A stretch of DNA of 64,000 nucleotides from Neobacillus sp. DY30 (GTDB lineage Bacteria; Bacillota; Bacilli; Bacillales; Cytobacillaceae), in contig NZ_CP126093.1 of NCBI RefSeq assembly GCF_030123065.1, forward strand, positions 2,422,001 through 2,486,000. Reading direction: 5' to 3'. This document shows, in pieces, positions 8,677 through 17,929 of this stretch. A program made the position numbers and the translations under genes. Positions within the stretch are counted from its first letter, which is position 1. Each line of letters opens with the position of its first letter. A model generated the notes under the pieces. The model was not told where the DNA came from and did not search any database. It was given only the letters and a program-made list of their open reading frames with translations.

Positions 8677-9912
8677 TTGCTAGAATCATTGCTTTTAAAT
8701 TTCCTTTTTCTACTATTTCCGGTTTTAACTTTTCTAATTTTCTTTGAAAGTAGGTTCCATAGCTATAATCAATATTTTCTTACACTTCTTTCATCTATAT
8801 CGATGGTTTTATGTATGGCATTTCCTATACGATTAGAAATCGGGTTCATTTTTGATTTACGTTATATTCCTTTGCTAATTATTGCTCTTTTTGGCGGATA
8901 CAAGTTTTCTTTCCCACTATTTATTGTCTTAAATGCATATCGGTTTTTAGTTGGCGGGGAAGGTACGATACATTCGTTATTGTTTGCATCTGTTATTTTT
9001 ATTATAGTCCCACTCTTACATAAATGGTTTTTGAACCAAAGTACCAAGAAACGAATCTGGACTGCCGTAGTGGCCGCTATTCTGACTATGCTCCTATATC
9101 TAACAATTCTTGGTACATTAATGCCGGATTTGAATAAGGAATTCTGGACATTAACGTTCCATGCGTTAACGACTCATGCTGTTGTTATGTTCATTATTAT
9201 GATTTTAATAGAGCAAATACTTGCTAATATCAAGAAGCGTGAATCTACTCAACGGTCGGAAAGATACAATATAATCAGTGAATTGTCAGCTAGTGTTGCT
9301 CATGAAATTAGAAATCCGCTTACAGTTACAAATGGATTTCTGCAGCTTCTTAATAAATCTCAAAACATTACGCAAGAAGAGAAAAAGTATATCGATTTCT
9401 CATTAGTAGAATTAAAACGTGCTGAAGGAATTGTAAGCGACTTTCTGGCATTTGCTAAGCCTCAAAGTGAAAATATGATTGTTTCTAATCTTAAAGAGGA
9501 AACAGAATATGTTAAAAACATCATTACTCCATTTGCTAATATGCACCAGGTTGAGATCCAATATCAGTTTACTAACACATTAATGATTCAATATGATAAA
9601 AACCAGATGCAGCAATGCTTTATGAATTTATATAAAAATGGAATTGAATCGATGATAGAAAAAGGTGGAGTCCTTTCTATCAATGTAACCGACCACAAGA
9701 ATGATATCATAATTAAAATTAAAGATACTGGGGTAGGAATGACGAAGAAAGAAGTGCTTCAATTAGGAAGACCGTATTATTCTACAAAGAATGAAGGAAC
9801 TGGTCTTGGCATGCTAATGGTTTATAGTACAATCAATAAAATAAATGGAAAAATTGAAGTACAGAGTGAAAAAGGGAAAGGAACTATGTTTATCATTTCT
9901 ATTCCTGCTTAA
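8677..9912 (+). CDS. KinB-like sensor histidine kinase
   Basis: The 411-aa kinase has an N-terminal membrane domain of about six helices (residues 5-185, 5TM-LYT-like, with YIPLLIIALFGG), a HisKA box with His209 (SVAHEIRNPLTVTNGF), and an HATPase_c domain (N box NLYKNGIES, G1 DTGVGM, G2 GTGLGM). It resembles sporulation kinases of the KinB type, which feed phosphate into the Spo0F-Spo0B-Spo0A relay; no response regulator is adjacent, as expected for an orphan phosphorelay kinase. The start is TTG 8677 after GGAAGGAG. A terminator follows at 9971. The signal it senses is unknown. Confidence 0.85.
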   Translation: MLESLLLNFLFLLFPVLTFLIFFESRFHSYNQYFLTLLSSISMVLCMAFPIRLEIGFIFDLRYIPLLIIALFGGYKFSFPLFIVLNAYRFLVGGEGTIHSLLFASVIFIIVPLLHKWFLNQSTKKRIWTAVVAAILTMLLYLTILGTLMPDLNKEFWTLTFHALTTHAVVMFIIMILIEQILANIKKRESTQRSERYNIISELSASVAHEIRNPLTVTNGFLQLLNKSQNITQEEKKYIDFSLVELKRAEGIVSDFLAFAKPQSENMIVSNLKEETEYVKNIITPFANMHQVEIQYQFTNTLMIQYDKNQMQQCFMNLYKNGIESMIEKGGVLSINVTDHKNDIIIKIKDTGVGMTKKEVLQLGRPYYSTKNEGTGLGMLMVYSTINKINGKIEVQSEKGKGTMFIISIPA

Positions 9913-9970
9913 TTATTAATATAGGATAAGGGTGAAATTGCAGATGTAATAGGGATGAAACAATAAATGA

Positions 9971-10005
9971 AAAGACTTAACCCCATGGTTAAGTCTTTTT
10001 ATTTT
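9971..10005 (+). terminator. Terminator after the KinB-like gene
   Basis: The arms AAAGACTTAACC and GGTTAAGTCTTT are perfect around a short CCAT loop, followed by a T-rich tract. The rest of 9913-10165 shows only a second, weaker hairpin (GAAGGATTA/TAATCCTTC at 10089-10112) and no gene. Confidence 0.85.
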
Positions 10006-10165
10006 AATGAATTGCTTCATTCTCTTTATTGATAAGTCTTAGCCTGCGATTGATCCTTTCCCTATTATTTTTATATCTATTTAATCGAGAAGGATTATCC
10101 TTTTAATCCTTCGTTTCGATTATTTTTCTAGTATGAAATTGTCTATTCCTTTTCTGGAAAGCAAT

Positions 10166-10864
10166 TTATCCTCCCCTCATACTTAAGATGGGGTGGTTCC
10201 GATCACCTGGACCGATAAAATCTAATGCGGCAGGAGAGAATACCATAACTTTTCTTTTAACGCCCTCAACAAGCATTCGGATTGGATCTATAACTTCAGT
10301 ATCTTGAAAGACATGGCCTCCAAAGATTATCCTCTTTTTGGCCCTCCTTCCAAAGAAAATCATATTTTTCTTCTTACCAGTGTTAACGAAAACACTCTCT
10401 TTCGACTCCTCATGAAGTGTCGATGGTACCATTTCTGTTTGTAATACTTCTTCTTCAATCGAAGCAATTATTCCAATTTCACGGTTATTTAAGATTAAGA
10501 CGAAGTCATATCCTGTAGCTGTTTTCTTTTGCACAACGGATACATCATTTGTAATAGACGTGACGAAATCTTCAGATTCCATGGTGTGTGAGTTAGGAGA
10601 GGTTTCTTTTTTCTTGATGACGCGAAAAAATGCTTTTGCACCAATTTCTTCGTCAGAAAAGTCAAACGGTTTTATACTCTGTGTACGTACAAGGTATAAA
10701 CTATTAACCTTTTCTTTGCTATTTAATTGGACACATAAAGCAACATCTTCATTCACCACCTTTCCCTCAATGTTGGAGAGCGTAGGGACATTCATTTTCA
10801 TTCCTGGAAATTGAACGAAGATGTAGCTAAAGTTTTTCTTAGGCTGTACATCCAGAAGTCTCAT
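10166..10864 (-). CDS. Hypothetical protein, 232 aa
   Basis: A beta-rich, soluble-looking protein starts MRLLDVQPKKNF and ends GPGDRNHPILSMRGG, with a basic patch GRRAKKR near residue 175. There is no signal peptide or membrane helix. ATG 10864 is preferred because GGAAAGG lies 10 bases upstream; the longer frame to 10924 lacks an SD. I recognise no family. It is transcribed away from the palindrome/phasin-like locus at 11.1-12.2 kb. Confidence 0.6.
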   Translation of the reverse strand: MRLLDVQPKKNFSYIFVQFPGMKMNVPTLSNIEGKVVNEDVALCVQLNSKEKVNSLYLVRTQSIKPFDFSDEEIGAKAFFRVIKKKETSPNSHTMESEDFVTSITNDVSVVQKKTATGYDFVLILNNREIGIIASIEEEVLQTEMVPSTLHEESKESVFVNTGKKKNMIFFGRRAKKRIIFGGHVFQDTEVIDPIRMLVEGVKRKVMVFSPAALDFIGPGDRNHPILSMRGG

Positions 10865-11122
10865 AAACTCACAACCTTTCCGAATAGTTACAAGGTTATT
10901 TACCTTGTTAATGTATAATTCCACATCATTTCCTGCGTACCTGTTTTTGTATGAAGAGTTTTCATCGTCACTTTCTTATGAAATGTGATGTATCACCCCT
11001 ATAATTGAGTTTTTATGAGCAATTGTCCTATCGAAAAACAAAGAATGAAAAGTATTTGTCGTTTATTTACAAGAATTAGTAGAGGTTAGAATGAAATTAA
11101 TATTACTTATTTGAGAAAAAAT

Positions 11123-11147
11123 CCATATATGTAATTTACATATATGG
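11123..11147. promoter_or_regulatory. Perfect 25-bp palindrome, candidate operator
   Basis: The arms CCATATATGTAA and TTACATATATGG are exact complements around one T. No T tract follows, so this is not a terminator. The 10865-11243 intergenic region (379 bases) holds only this and the related site at 11163; otherwise it is AT-rich with no gene. Confidence 0.55.
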
Positions 11148-11162
11148 TTAAAATGAGTTATT

Positions 11163-11183
11163 ATATATGTAAATTACACATAA
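11163..11183. promoter_or_regulatory. Second, imperfect copy of the ATATGTAA palindrome
   Basis: ATATGTAA-A-TTACACAT repeats the core of the 11123 palindrome with one mismatch between arms, 40 bases away centre to centre and 60-80 bases before the small gene at 11244. Paired sites suggest cooperative binding of a dimeric regulator. Confidence 0.45.
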
Positions 11184-11243
11184 GAGTAAAAATTATTCAT
11201 TTGGTGCTAAAAGTTTCATTATTTTAAGAATGGAGGCATTTTT

Positions 11244-11378
11244 GTGAGTAAGAAAGAAGAAATTTTGATTTATAAAACATCCAATATTCTTAGGAAAGAT
11301 ACGAGCATGATGAGGTTAAACGATATTATTGAGGAACTGGTACGAATTATTGAATCCAAAACAAAAAATAAATCATAG
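11244..11378 (+). CDS. Small 44-aa charged protein, unknown function
   Basis: GTG 11244 lies 7 bases after GGAGG, and the frame runs to TAG at 11376. The product is helical and charged (MSKKEEILIYKTSNILRKD, then MMRLNDIIEELVRIIES). There is no membrane span. It lies downstream of two palindromes and upstream of a coding-like fragment and the phasin-like gene, so it may be the first gene of that locus. No family recognised. Confidence 0.5.
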   Translation: MSKKEEILIYKTSNILRKDTSMMRLNDIIEELVRIIESKTKNKS

Positions 11379-11389
11379 CTTGATTATGA

Positions 11390-11548
11390 CAATGTAAAGA
11401 TAATTTTGCTGTTTATGTTGGTGAAGCGTACTTAAAGAGTTATGCCAGACAACTCGAGCTTTACCAATCTATGATCTATCAATTTTATAAAAGGTATTCT
11501 AGTTTTCTTGAGCTCTACATACCTCCGTTCATAGTGAGGATAAAATAG
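11390..11548 (+). pseudogene. Coding-like remnant without a start codon
   Basis: After a TGA at 11387, 52 codons stay open and read like a real protein C-terminus (YLKSYARQLELYQ then FYKRYSSFLELYIPP) to TAG at 11546. There is no ATG, GTG or TTG at its beginning and no SD. The amphipathic, aromatic-rich helix resembles storage-granule or surface-binding proteins more than random sequence. I infer a truncated or frameshifted gene fragment. Confidence 0.3.
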
Positions 11549-11581
11549 AGAAATTTAAAAAGTAAATGAGGAGGAACGAAG

Positions 11582-12211
11582 ATGGTACAAAATGTGATGC
11601 ATCAAAAAGAAGAAGTCCTAAAAAAGGAAGTTAATAAAGTTGAGGTACCGAAAGTAGAGGTTCCAAAAGTAGAAAAGCAAAATGAACCAAGCTATGTTAC
11701 GGATTCATTTATTGAAACGTTTTGGGATCAAATTGAAGTTGCAGTATCTCGTACAAGAGATTATAGAGAACAAAGCCAAGAACTTTACTTAAACGCTATA
11801 AAAGAAACAACGAAGTTCAATGGAGTATACAGCAAAACTTTACTAGGTCTTTTTAATCAAGCAACAAAATTAAATGGCGATTTGAGTAAAGGGTTATTCC
11901 AAAACAACATTCTTAATACAAATGAATCTACTCATGAAGTGACCGAATCTTTTAAAAGTCATGTAAGTGAAGCAACTAGTAAATTAGAAGAGCTTAATTT
12001 AACTCCAATTAGCTCAGCCTTAGATTTAATTGAAAGAACTGAGATGCTTTTTGTACAAAATAGCGAAGCATTCATTGAATATACAAATAAAGCAGGGAAT
12101 GCTTGGGAAGCTGTCACAGACAATTATTTAAAACAAGCTAGACAAACTCATCAAAATATTGCCCATCTATTTGAAGATAGCGTGCGTGCACTTGTTGCTC
12201 CAATTAAATAA
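11582..12211 (+). CDS. Helical phasin-like protein, 209 aa
   Basis: The ATG follows GAGGAGGAACGAAG. The N-terminus carries a short repeat, KVEVPKVEVPKVEK, a likely flexible linker. The remainder (residues 45-209) is predicted by eye to be long amphipathic helices without membrane spans (SFIETFWDQIEVAVSRTRDY; LLGLFNQATKLNGDLSKGL), the general build of phasins that coat polyhydroxyalkanoate granules. No phaC, phaB or phaR gene is in the window, so the granule role is inference. A strong terminator follows. Confidence 0.6.
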   Translation: MVQNVMHQKEEVLKKEVNKVEVPKVEVPKVEKQNEPSYVTDSFIETFWDQIEVAVSRTRDYREQSQELYLNAIKETTKFNGVYSKTLLGLFNQATKLNGDLSKGLFQNNILNTNESTHEVTESFKSHVSEATSKLEELNLTPISSALDLIERTEMLFVQNSEAFIEYTNKAGNAWEAVTDNYLKQARQTHQNIAHLFEDSVRALVAPIK

Positions 12212-12357
12212 TGTAAATAGGGAATACACATTCTTAGATGGATGAGCGCTTCTTTGTTAATAAATATCCTATATCGCACAAAAAAGCAGCTTTGCCTTCA
12301 CTAGTAGACAGTGTTTTTGATTAATAGGCTTTAAAAGTAACATTTTTTATTTTAGCT

Positions 12358-12402
12358 CTACTTGTTTCTCATATTGAGAGACAGGTAGTTTTTTTTTTTT
12401 TT
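12358..12402 (+). terminator. Strong terminator after the phasin-like gene
   Basis: A 13-bp stem (CTACTTGTTTCTC/GAGAGACAGGTAG, with two non-Watson-Crick positions) is followed by 14 T residues. The rest of 12212-12527 contains no gene that I can support. Confidence 0.88.
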
Positions 12403-12527
12403 GGATGTTATTTGATTCTTAGATACCTTAATACAGCATAATAATCCATGAAAGATGATGGGGAAATCCATTGTGATTGGATGAAGGGTGAGTTATTCTA
12501 AGCATATTCCTTTATGAAGGAGGGGGT

Positions 12528-14315
12528 ATGATGAGTAAAAAACCAATCTTTAAGGAGCATTTTGTTCTACATAAATGGAGTTTTCTGCTGGGTACAATCC
12601 TTTTAACTGTCTCCCTTGTGTTGCAATTATTTGTCCCCGTTTTATTAAAATCGTTCACAGATGGGCTTCAAAATGAATCCATTCATGTTTCTGATTTATG
12701 GGAGTTGTCTTTATGGTTTGTTAGTGTCGGACTCGGTGCTTTTCTATTTCGGTCGAGTGGCCGCATTTATATATTCAAAATGTCAAGAATCCTAGAGAGG
12801 GACTTACGGAGTGCATTGTTTTCACATTGGGAGAGGCTGCAGACTGAATATTATCAAAACCAGCGAATTGGGAATTTGATGGCTCATGCCGTAAACGATG
12901 TCAATATCATGAGGCAGATCGTTATGCAGGGATATTTTCAGATGGTTGAAGCTGCCGTGCTTATTTCAATCTCTGTATTTATGATGGCTAGTACGATACA
13001 TTTCTATTTAACGTTACTGGTCTTATTACCTTTACCAGGATTAACGTATATTGCCTATTGTTTCCGGTCAAAGATTCAAACGCATTCCTTAAAAGTACAA
13101 GAAGCAATTGGGACATTGACAAGCCGAGTTCAAGAATTTTGTTCGGGGATTAGTGTTATCAAAACCTATACCCAAGAGGAAGAAGAACGGAAGAAATTTA
13201 CTAACGATAATAAGGACAATGTCGAGGTCAATAAACAGTTAATCCGTGCAAATTCGCTGTTCTCCTCATTAAGTCAGGGAATTGTCGGATTAAGTTATTT
13301 AATTTCCATCGTATTTGGCTCGATTTTAGTGATGAAGAGTACCATTTCTCTTGGCGATTTTGTTGCTTTTAATACCTATTTATCTTTGTTGATTGCCCCA
13401 ATTGAAAACATAGGAAAGGTCATAAATCTCCTCCAGCAGGGTAAAGCAGCAGATAATCGAATTCGTGAGGTTTTAACCACGGAACCTACTATTCTAGATG
13501 AAGCAGGGATTACGCCTATAACCGCTATTCAAGGTAATATTAGTCTCAGGAGTTTATCTTTCAAGTACCAAAGGGGTAAAGAGAGTGTATTAAAGAATAT
13601 CAACGTTTCCATCCCCAAAGGAACTAGTCTAGCCATTGTGGGAAAAGTAGGAAGCGGAAAATCAACCTTAGTCAATCTGCTCTTACGTTTATACAATCCT
13701 CCAAAAAATTCAATTTTTATCGATGACCATGATATCCGAGATGTTCCATTAAAAACTCTGCGGGAATCGGTTGCATACGTCCCACAAGACAATTTTTTAT
13801 TTTCCACATCCATAAAAGAGAACATAGCCTTTGACCCAAATCCCTACCAAGAAGAACAGGTATTACAGGCAGCAAAGCAAGCCCACGTTTATGAAGATAT
13901 TATGGATCTTCCTGATAAATTTGACACTGAATTAGGAGAAAGGGGACTTTCTTTATCAGGTGGACAACGACAGCGTGTCAGTATCGCAAGAGCATTGATA
14001 AAACCTTCTCCTATCCTCATTTTAGATGACAGCCTATCGGCAGTGGATTCTAAAACGGAAACCAATATCTTAAACACACTGAGAACACAAATGAAAAGTA
14101 GAACTTCCATCATTATTAGCCACCGAATTTCTACGATACAGGAGGCAGATCAAATTATTGTTTTAGATAAAGGGGAGATCGTCGAAAGGGGCACACATCA
14201 ATCTCTTTTAAAACAAGATGGAATTTACAAAAAAATGTTTACTCAGCAAACCACGGAATTTACCAGTCCCATATTTAATGGAAGAAAGATACTCATAAAG
14301 AAAAGGAGGAGATAA
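12528..14315 (+). CDS. ABC exporter half-transporter with degenerate ATPase site (BmrC/YheI-like)
   Basis: The 595-aa protein has a six-helix type-I exporter domain (residues 15-320) and an NBD (about 335-575). It has Walker A GKVGSGKST (near 371), signature LSGGQ, and Walker B ILILDDSLSAVD in which the usual catalytic Glu is Asp (near 497). Substitution of this Glu marks the degenerate half of heterodimeric exporters such as B. subtilis BmrC. The partner gene overlaps by one base (TAATG). Together they should export drugs, lipids or peptides; the substrate is not readable. The ATG follows GGAGGGGG. Confidence 0.88.
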   Translation: MMSKKPIFKEHFVLHKWSFLLGTILLTVSLVLQLFVPVLLKSFTDGLQNESIHVSDLWELSLWFVSVGLGAFLFRSSGRIYIFKMSRILERDLRSALFSHWERLQTEYYQNQRIGNLMAHAVNDVNIMRQIVMQGYFQMVEAAVLISISVFMMASTIHFYLTLLVLLPLPGLTYIAYCFRSKIQTHSLKVQEAIGTLTSRVQEFCSGISVIKTYTQEEEERKKFTNDNKDNVEVNKQLIRANSLFSSLSQGIVGLSYLISIVFGSILVMKSTISLGDFVAFNTYLSLLIAPIENIGKVINLLQQGKAADNRIREVLTTEPTILDEAGITPITAIQGNISLRSLSFKYQRGKESVLKNINVSIPKGTSLAIVGKVGSGKSTLVNLLLRLYNPPKNSIFIDDHDIRDVPLKTLRESVAYVPQDNFLFSTSIKENIAFDPNPYQEEQVLQAAKQAHVYEDIMDLPDKFDTELGERGLSLSGGQRQRVSIARALIKPSPILILDDSLSAVDSKTETNILNTLRTQMKSRTSIIISHRISTIQEADQIIVLDKGEIVERGTHQSLLKQDGIYKKMFTQQTTEFTSPIFNGRKILIKKRRR

Positions 14316-16105
14316 TGATACGAAGGATAAAAAAAGGAATGCAACCCGCAATAGGTGACCGTCAATTGTTAAAAGGTATGTTGATGTTCGCAAGACCCTA
14401 TCGAAAACTCCTCTTTTTTTCATTACTGCTGACAGGCTTTATTGTAATAGCCAGTTTAGCTCAGCCATTTATTATTAAAGTGGCAATCGACTCTTACATC
14501 AAGATGAACGATTATCAAGGGTTGATGTTCTTGGGCATTATCTATTTCTTATTGATCATGGTTTCTTCTATTTGTACCTATTTCCAAAATAATACCCTTC
14601 AATTTACAGGGCAGTATGTAATATATGATTTCCGCCAAGCCATTTTTAAGCAATTATCTTTAATGCAGATGGATTTTTTTAGGAAAAATCCAATTGGCAG
14701 GTTAGTTACTAGAATCACCCATGATGTTGAATCTCTTAACCAACTATACTCTCAAGTTATTGTGAACTTAGTAAAAGAATTGTTGATTCTGATTGGAATC
14801 ATCGCCCTAATGTTATATATGAGTGTAAAACTAACCCTGATTTGCTTTTTAGTCATACCAGTCATAGCCATCGTCACCTTTTATTTTAAAAGGGTATTAC
14901 GTGATACACAGAGGAAGCTAAGGACGCTTCTTTCATCGCTTCTTTCCTATCTAGCTGAAAATCTCTCCGGTATGAGTGTTATCCAACTATTCGCGCGCGA
15001 AAGAAAACAGCTGGAACGTTTTAATGAATTAAATGAGGAGCATTATCGGGCTGGAATGCGTCAAACGGTAATCAATTCTATTTTTAATCCCTCTATTGGA
15101 TTATTTGGGAATATTTCGCTTGCACTTTTAGTTTGGTATGGAGGAAGAAGTGTAGTAGATGGAAGTATTACCTTTGGTACCGTATATGCATTTACTCATT
15201 ATGTCAGGCAGTTTTTTGAACCACTTAGAGGATTAGCTGACAGGTTTAATCAAATTCAAGCTGCGCTTGCGTCAGCTGAACGGATTTTTGAAACCTTAGA
15301 ATCAAAACCAACAATCGTAAATCCTGTCCACGCTAAGGAACTTCCGGATTCAGTAAAGGGAGACATTGTATTTAACCATGTTTGGTTTGCTTACAAGAAT
15401 GAAGAATGGGTATTGAAGGATGTACATTTTAGAATCAATCAAGGAGAAACAGTAGGTGTTGTCGGTGCAACAGGAGCCGGCAAAAGCTCGATTATCCAAC
15501 TCATAAATCGGTTTTATGATAATCAAAAGGGGACAATTAGCCTTGATGGAATTAACATAAAAGACGTTGCTTTAAACGACCTTCGAAGGCATATCGGAAT
15601 CATTCAACAAGACGCGTTTGTCTTTTCAGGGACTGTCTTTGACAATATTCGCTTGAATCATACCCAAGTTAGTAATGAAGAAATTATAAAAGCCGCAAAG
15701 GCTGTAAATATTGATTCTTTCTTTAGAATGCTGCCTCAAGGATATAACACGGTGCTGGGAGAGGAAGGAACCGTATTGTCCGCGGGACAAAAACAGCTGC
15801 TTTCCTTTCTAAGAGCCATGATTGCGGATACCGATGTTCTTATTCTTGATGAAGCGACAGCCAATATTGATACAGAAACAGAACAAGCCGTTCAAGAAGC
15901 CTTAAGAGAAATGTCCAAAAATCGAACCACCATTATCATCGCACATCGACTTTCCACTATTCAGCATGCAGATAGAATTATTGTCTTAGATAAAGGCAGA
16001 ATTGTAGAAATGGGAGATCACCAACAGCTGCTAAACAACCAATCGGTGTACTATCAGTTATGCCAGAATCAGAGTAAAGGGAAACCTTTAAAAGTAACAC
16101 TTTAA
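14315..16105 (+). CDS. ABC exporter half-transporter, catalytically competent partner (BmrD/YheH-like)
   Basis: The 596-aa partner has six membrane helices (about 25-320) and an NBD with Walker A GATGAGKSS (near 384), an atypical signature LSAGQ, and Walker B VLILDEATANID with the catalytic Glu near residue 513. In such heterodimers the Glu of this subunit and the LSGGQ of the partner form the active ATP site, while the other composite site (LSAGQ with Asp) is weak. The start overlaps the upstream stop, giving translational coupling. B. subtilis BmrD is longer (about 670 aa), so orthology is not certain. Confidence 0.88.
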   Translation: MIRRIKKGMQPAIGDRQLLKGMLMFARPYRKLLFFSLLLTGFIVIASLAQPFIIKVAIDSYIKMNDYQGLMFLGIIYFLLIMVSSICTYFQNNTLQFTGQYVIYDFRQAIFKQLSLMQMDFFRKNPIGRLVTRITHDVESLNQLYSQVIVNLVKELLILIGIIALMLYMSVKLTLICFLVIPVIAIVTFYFKRVLRDTQRKLRTLLSSLLSYLAENLSGMSVIQLFARERKQLERFNELNEEHYRAGMRQTVINSIFNPSIGLFGNISLALLVWYGGRSVVDGSITFGTVYAFTHYVRQFFEPLRGLADRFNQIQAALASAERIFETLESKPTIVNPVHAKELPDSVKGDIVFNHVWFAYKNEEWVLKDVHFRINQGETVGVVGATGAGKSSIIQLINRFYDNQKGTISLDGINIKDVALNDLRRHIGIIQQDAFVFSGTVFDNIRLNHTQVSNEEIIKAAKAVNIDSFFRMLPQGYNTVLGEEGTVLSAGQKQLLSFLRAMIADTDVLILDEATANIDTETEQAVQEALREMSKNRTTIIIAHRLSTIQHADRIIVLDKGRIVEMGDHQQLLNNQSVYYQLCQNQSKGKPLKVTL

Positions 16106-16115
16106 GTTGGAAATG

Positions 16116-16152
16116 TAAAAAGGATGGTCAGGAACCTGAACCATCCTTTTTC
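16116..16152. terminator. Bidirectional terminator between the ABC and AraC genes
   Basis: A long stem (AAAAGGATGGT-CAGG paired with CCTGAACCATCCTTTT, one bulge) is flanked by A and T tracts on both sides. It serves the plus-strand exporter operon and the convergent AraC gene. Confidence 0.8.
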
Positions 16153-17006
16153 TATTGGTCTAACAATTTTTGTTCATCACTGAATTGAGTAGGAGAGACG
16201 CCAACTATCTTTTTGAAAATACGACTGAAATAGAGTTCATCCTCGTATCCGACATTTTGACTAACCTCTTTGACCCTTATATCAGAATGAGCAAGAAGCT
16301 CTTTTGCCCGGTCAATTCGTAAGTGGGTTAAATATTCAATTGGACTGTAGCCAGTATTCTTTTTGAAAAGTCTCGAATAGTGACTTTTACTTAAGCCTGC
16401 CAACTTTGCTAAGTCTGTTAAGGTTATAGCCTGATGATAATGGTGGCCGATATAATCAATCGTTTCCTCAATCACTTGTCTCGTGTCCTTAGAAACCGTT
16501 TGTGCATGAAAGTCCTGTATCAACGTTAGTAATAGTTCTTGAAATAAAATCTTTTGTCTAAATGCAATGGTTGAACCTCTGCGTTTAGACAAAGCATTGA
16601 TTTCATCGAATATTAGGGCAACCCCAGAGCTGTTTTTTATGGGATAAACTCCATGTAACGGGAAAGATATATCCTGAGGCTGTTTGAAATGCCAATGCTC
16701 TTTTTTCTCAAAAGCTCCTGCATGAGTAAACCGAATAAAATAAAACTCTAGAGGATTTGAAGAGGAAGATTTTTTGTCGCATATCATCCCAGGTGTAAAA
16801 ACGATAAGTTTCCCTGGTGAAAGGTCATTTTTTTTACCATTAATTATTATTTCGCCATTTCCTTTCATAATAAACCATAGGGAATGATAGAGAGGCTTTT
16901 TCCCTTTTTTATTCCAATTGGGAGGACAAGTTTTGTAACCTGCTAACAATAAGGAAAAGGTTAACTCATTTAGTTTAGAAGTTAGGCTGCCAAGATCCAT
17001 AAACAA
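16152..17006 (-). CDS. AraC-family regulator with cupin-type sensor domain
   Basis: The 284-aa protein has an N-terminal cupin-like sugar-sensing domain (LWFIMKGNGEIIINGK; LSPGKLIVFTPG) and a C-terminal pair of HTH motifs (LTDLAKLAGLSKSHYSRLFK and RVKEVSQNVGYEDELYFSR) with the closing signature VGVSPTQF. The start is taken as TTG 17006, 9 bases after AGGA; the in-frame ATG 17000 has less favourable spacing. No sugar operon is adjacent, so the target may be the divergent two-component genes or a distant locus. Confidence 0.85.
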   Translation of the reverse strand: MFMDLGSLTSKLNELTFSLLLAGYKTCPPNWNKKGKKPLYHSLWFIMKGNGEIIINGKKNDLSPGKLIVFTPGMICDKKSSSSNPLEFYFIRFTHAGAFEKKEHWHFKQPQDISFPLHGVYPIKNSSGVALIFDEINALSKRRGSTIAFRQKILFQELLLTLIQDFHAQTVSKDTRQVIEETIDYIGHHYHQAITLTDLAKLAGLSKSHYSRLFKKNTGYSPIEYLTHLRIDRAKELLAHSDIRVKEVSQNVGYEDELYFSRIFKKIVGVSPTQFSDEQKLLDQ

Positions 17007-17125
17007 AGAGCTTCATCCTTTACAGATAGATTGCTAATTTTAGAATATCTATACGCTAAAAATACAAAAATATACTATGTTCTATATACTTTGATAGAAT
17101 CTAAAGGGAAGTATGTAGAGTTAAT

Positions 17126-17181
17126 CTTAAGAAAATCTTCATTTTTCTCCTACTTTAAACTTAAGAAATATTGCTTATACT
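17126..17181 (+). promoter_or_regulatory. Promoter region of the two-component operon with CTTAAGAAA direct repeats
   Basis: CTTAAGAAA occurs at 17126 and again at 17160 (34 bases, about three helical turns apart), ahead of a TATACT -10 element at 17176-17181. OmpR-type regulators bind direct repeats, so autoregulation by the downstream regulator is plausible. The -35 is weak, as expected for an activated promoter. Confidence 0.4.
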
Positions 17182-17236
17182 AGACTCATTGATAAGGAAA
17201 TGTAATGCAACAAATTGGAAAGGGGGTATTTTCTAT

Positions 17237-17929
17237 ATGAATCAATATACTGTGCTGGTGGTAGATGATGATAAAGAAATTCGTGATGGGATTGAAATCT
17301 ACTTAAGAAATGAAGGTCTTATAGTTTTTAAGGCACAAGATGGCATTGAAGCATTAGAAATTATAAATGAACAAGAGGTACATTTGATTCTGCTGGATGT
17401 TATGATGCCGAGAATGGATGGGATATCGGCTACATTTAAAATACGAGAACAAAAGAATATTCCCATCATTATTTTAAGTGCGAAAAGTGAAGATACGGAT
17501 AAGATTTTAGGCTTGCAGGTTGGCGCGGATGATTACATAACAAAACCTTTTAATCCATTGGAACTTATTGCAAGAGTAAAATCCCAGCTTAGAAGGTATG
17601 TGACATTGGGTCAATTTGATCGAAAAAATAAAACCATTGATTTAAATGGTCTTACGATTGATCAGGAGGCAAAGGAAGTTGCTGTAAACGGGGAACGCGT
17701 AAAATTAACACCGATTGAATATAAAATTGTTGAATTACTAATGGTCAATGCTGGCCGTGTATTTTCAATCTCTGATATATATGAACGGGTTTGGAATGAA
17801 CCTTGCTACAATGCCGAAAATACGGTAGCAGTGCATATTCGTAAAATTCGAGAAAAAATCGAAATTGACCCAAAAAATCCAAGATATTTAAAGGTGGTGT
17901 GGGGAATTGGATACAAAATGGAGAAATAG
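17237..17929 (+). CDS. OmpR/PhoB-family response regulator
   Basis: The 230-aa regulator has a receiver domain (acidic pocket VVDDD, phospho-acceptor Asp54 in LLDVMMPRMDG, conserved Lys in YITKPFNPLEL) and a winged-helix trans_reg_C domain (KLTPIEYKIVELL; VAVHIRKIREKIE; VWGIGYKME). ATG 17237 follows AAAGGGGG; the frame extends upstream but lacks an SD. The kinase gene starts inside its last codons, a 23-base overlap, so the two form one unit. Confidence 0.93.
   Translation: MNQYTVLVVDDDKEIRDGIEIYLRNEGLIVFKAQDGIEALEIINEQEVHLILLDVMMPRMDGISATFKIREQKNIPIIILSAKSEDTDKILGLQVGADDYITKPFNPLELIARVKSQLRRYVTLGQFDRKNKTIDLNGLTIDQEAKEVAVNGERVKLTPIEYKIVELLMVNAGRVFSISDIYERVWNEPCYNAENTVAVHIRKIREKIEIDPKNPRYLKVVWGIGYKMEK

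Noticed and set aside
10089..10112. GAAGGATTA/TAATCCTTC hairpin as a terminator
   Set aside because: The T-rich stretch is six or more bases away and no gene end fits clearly; orientation is ambiguous.
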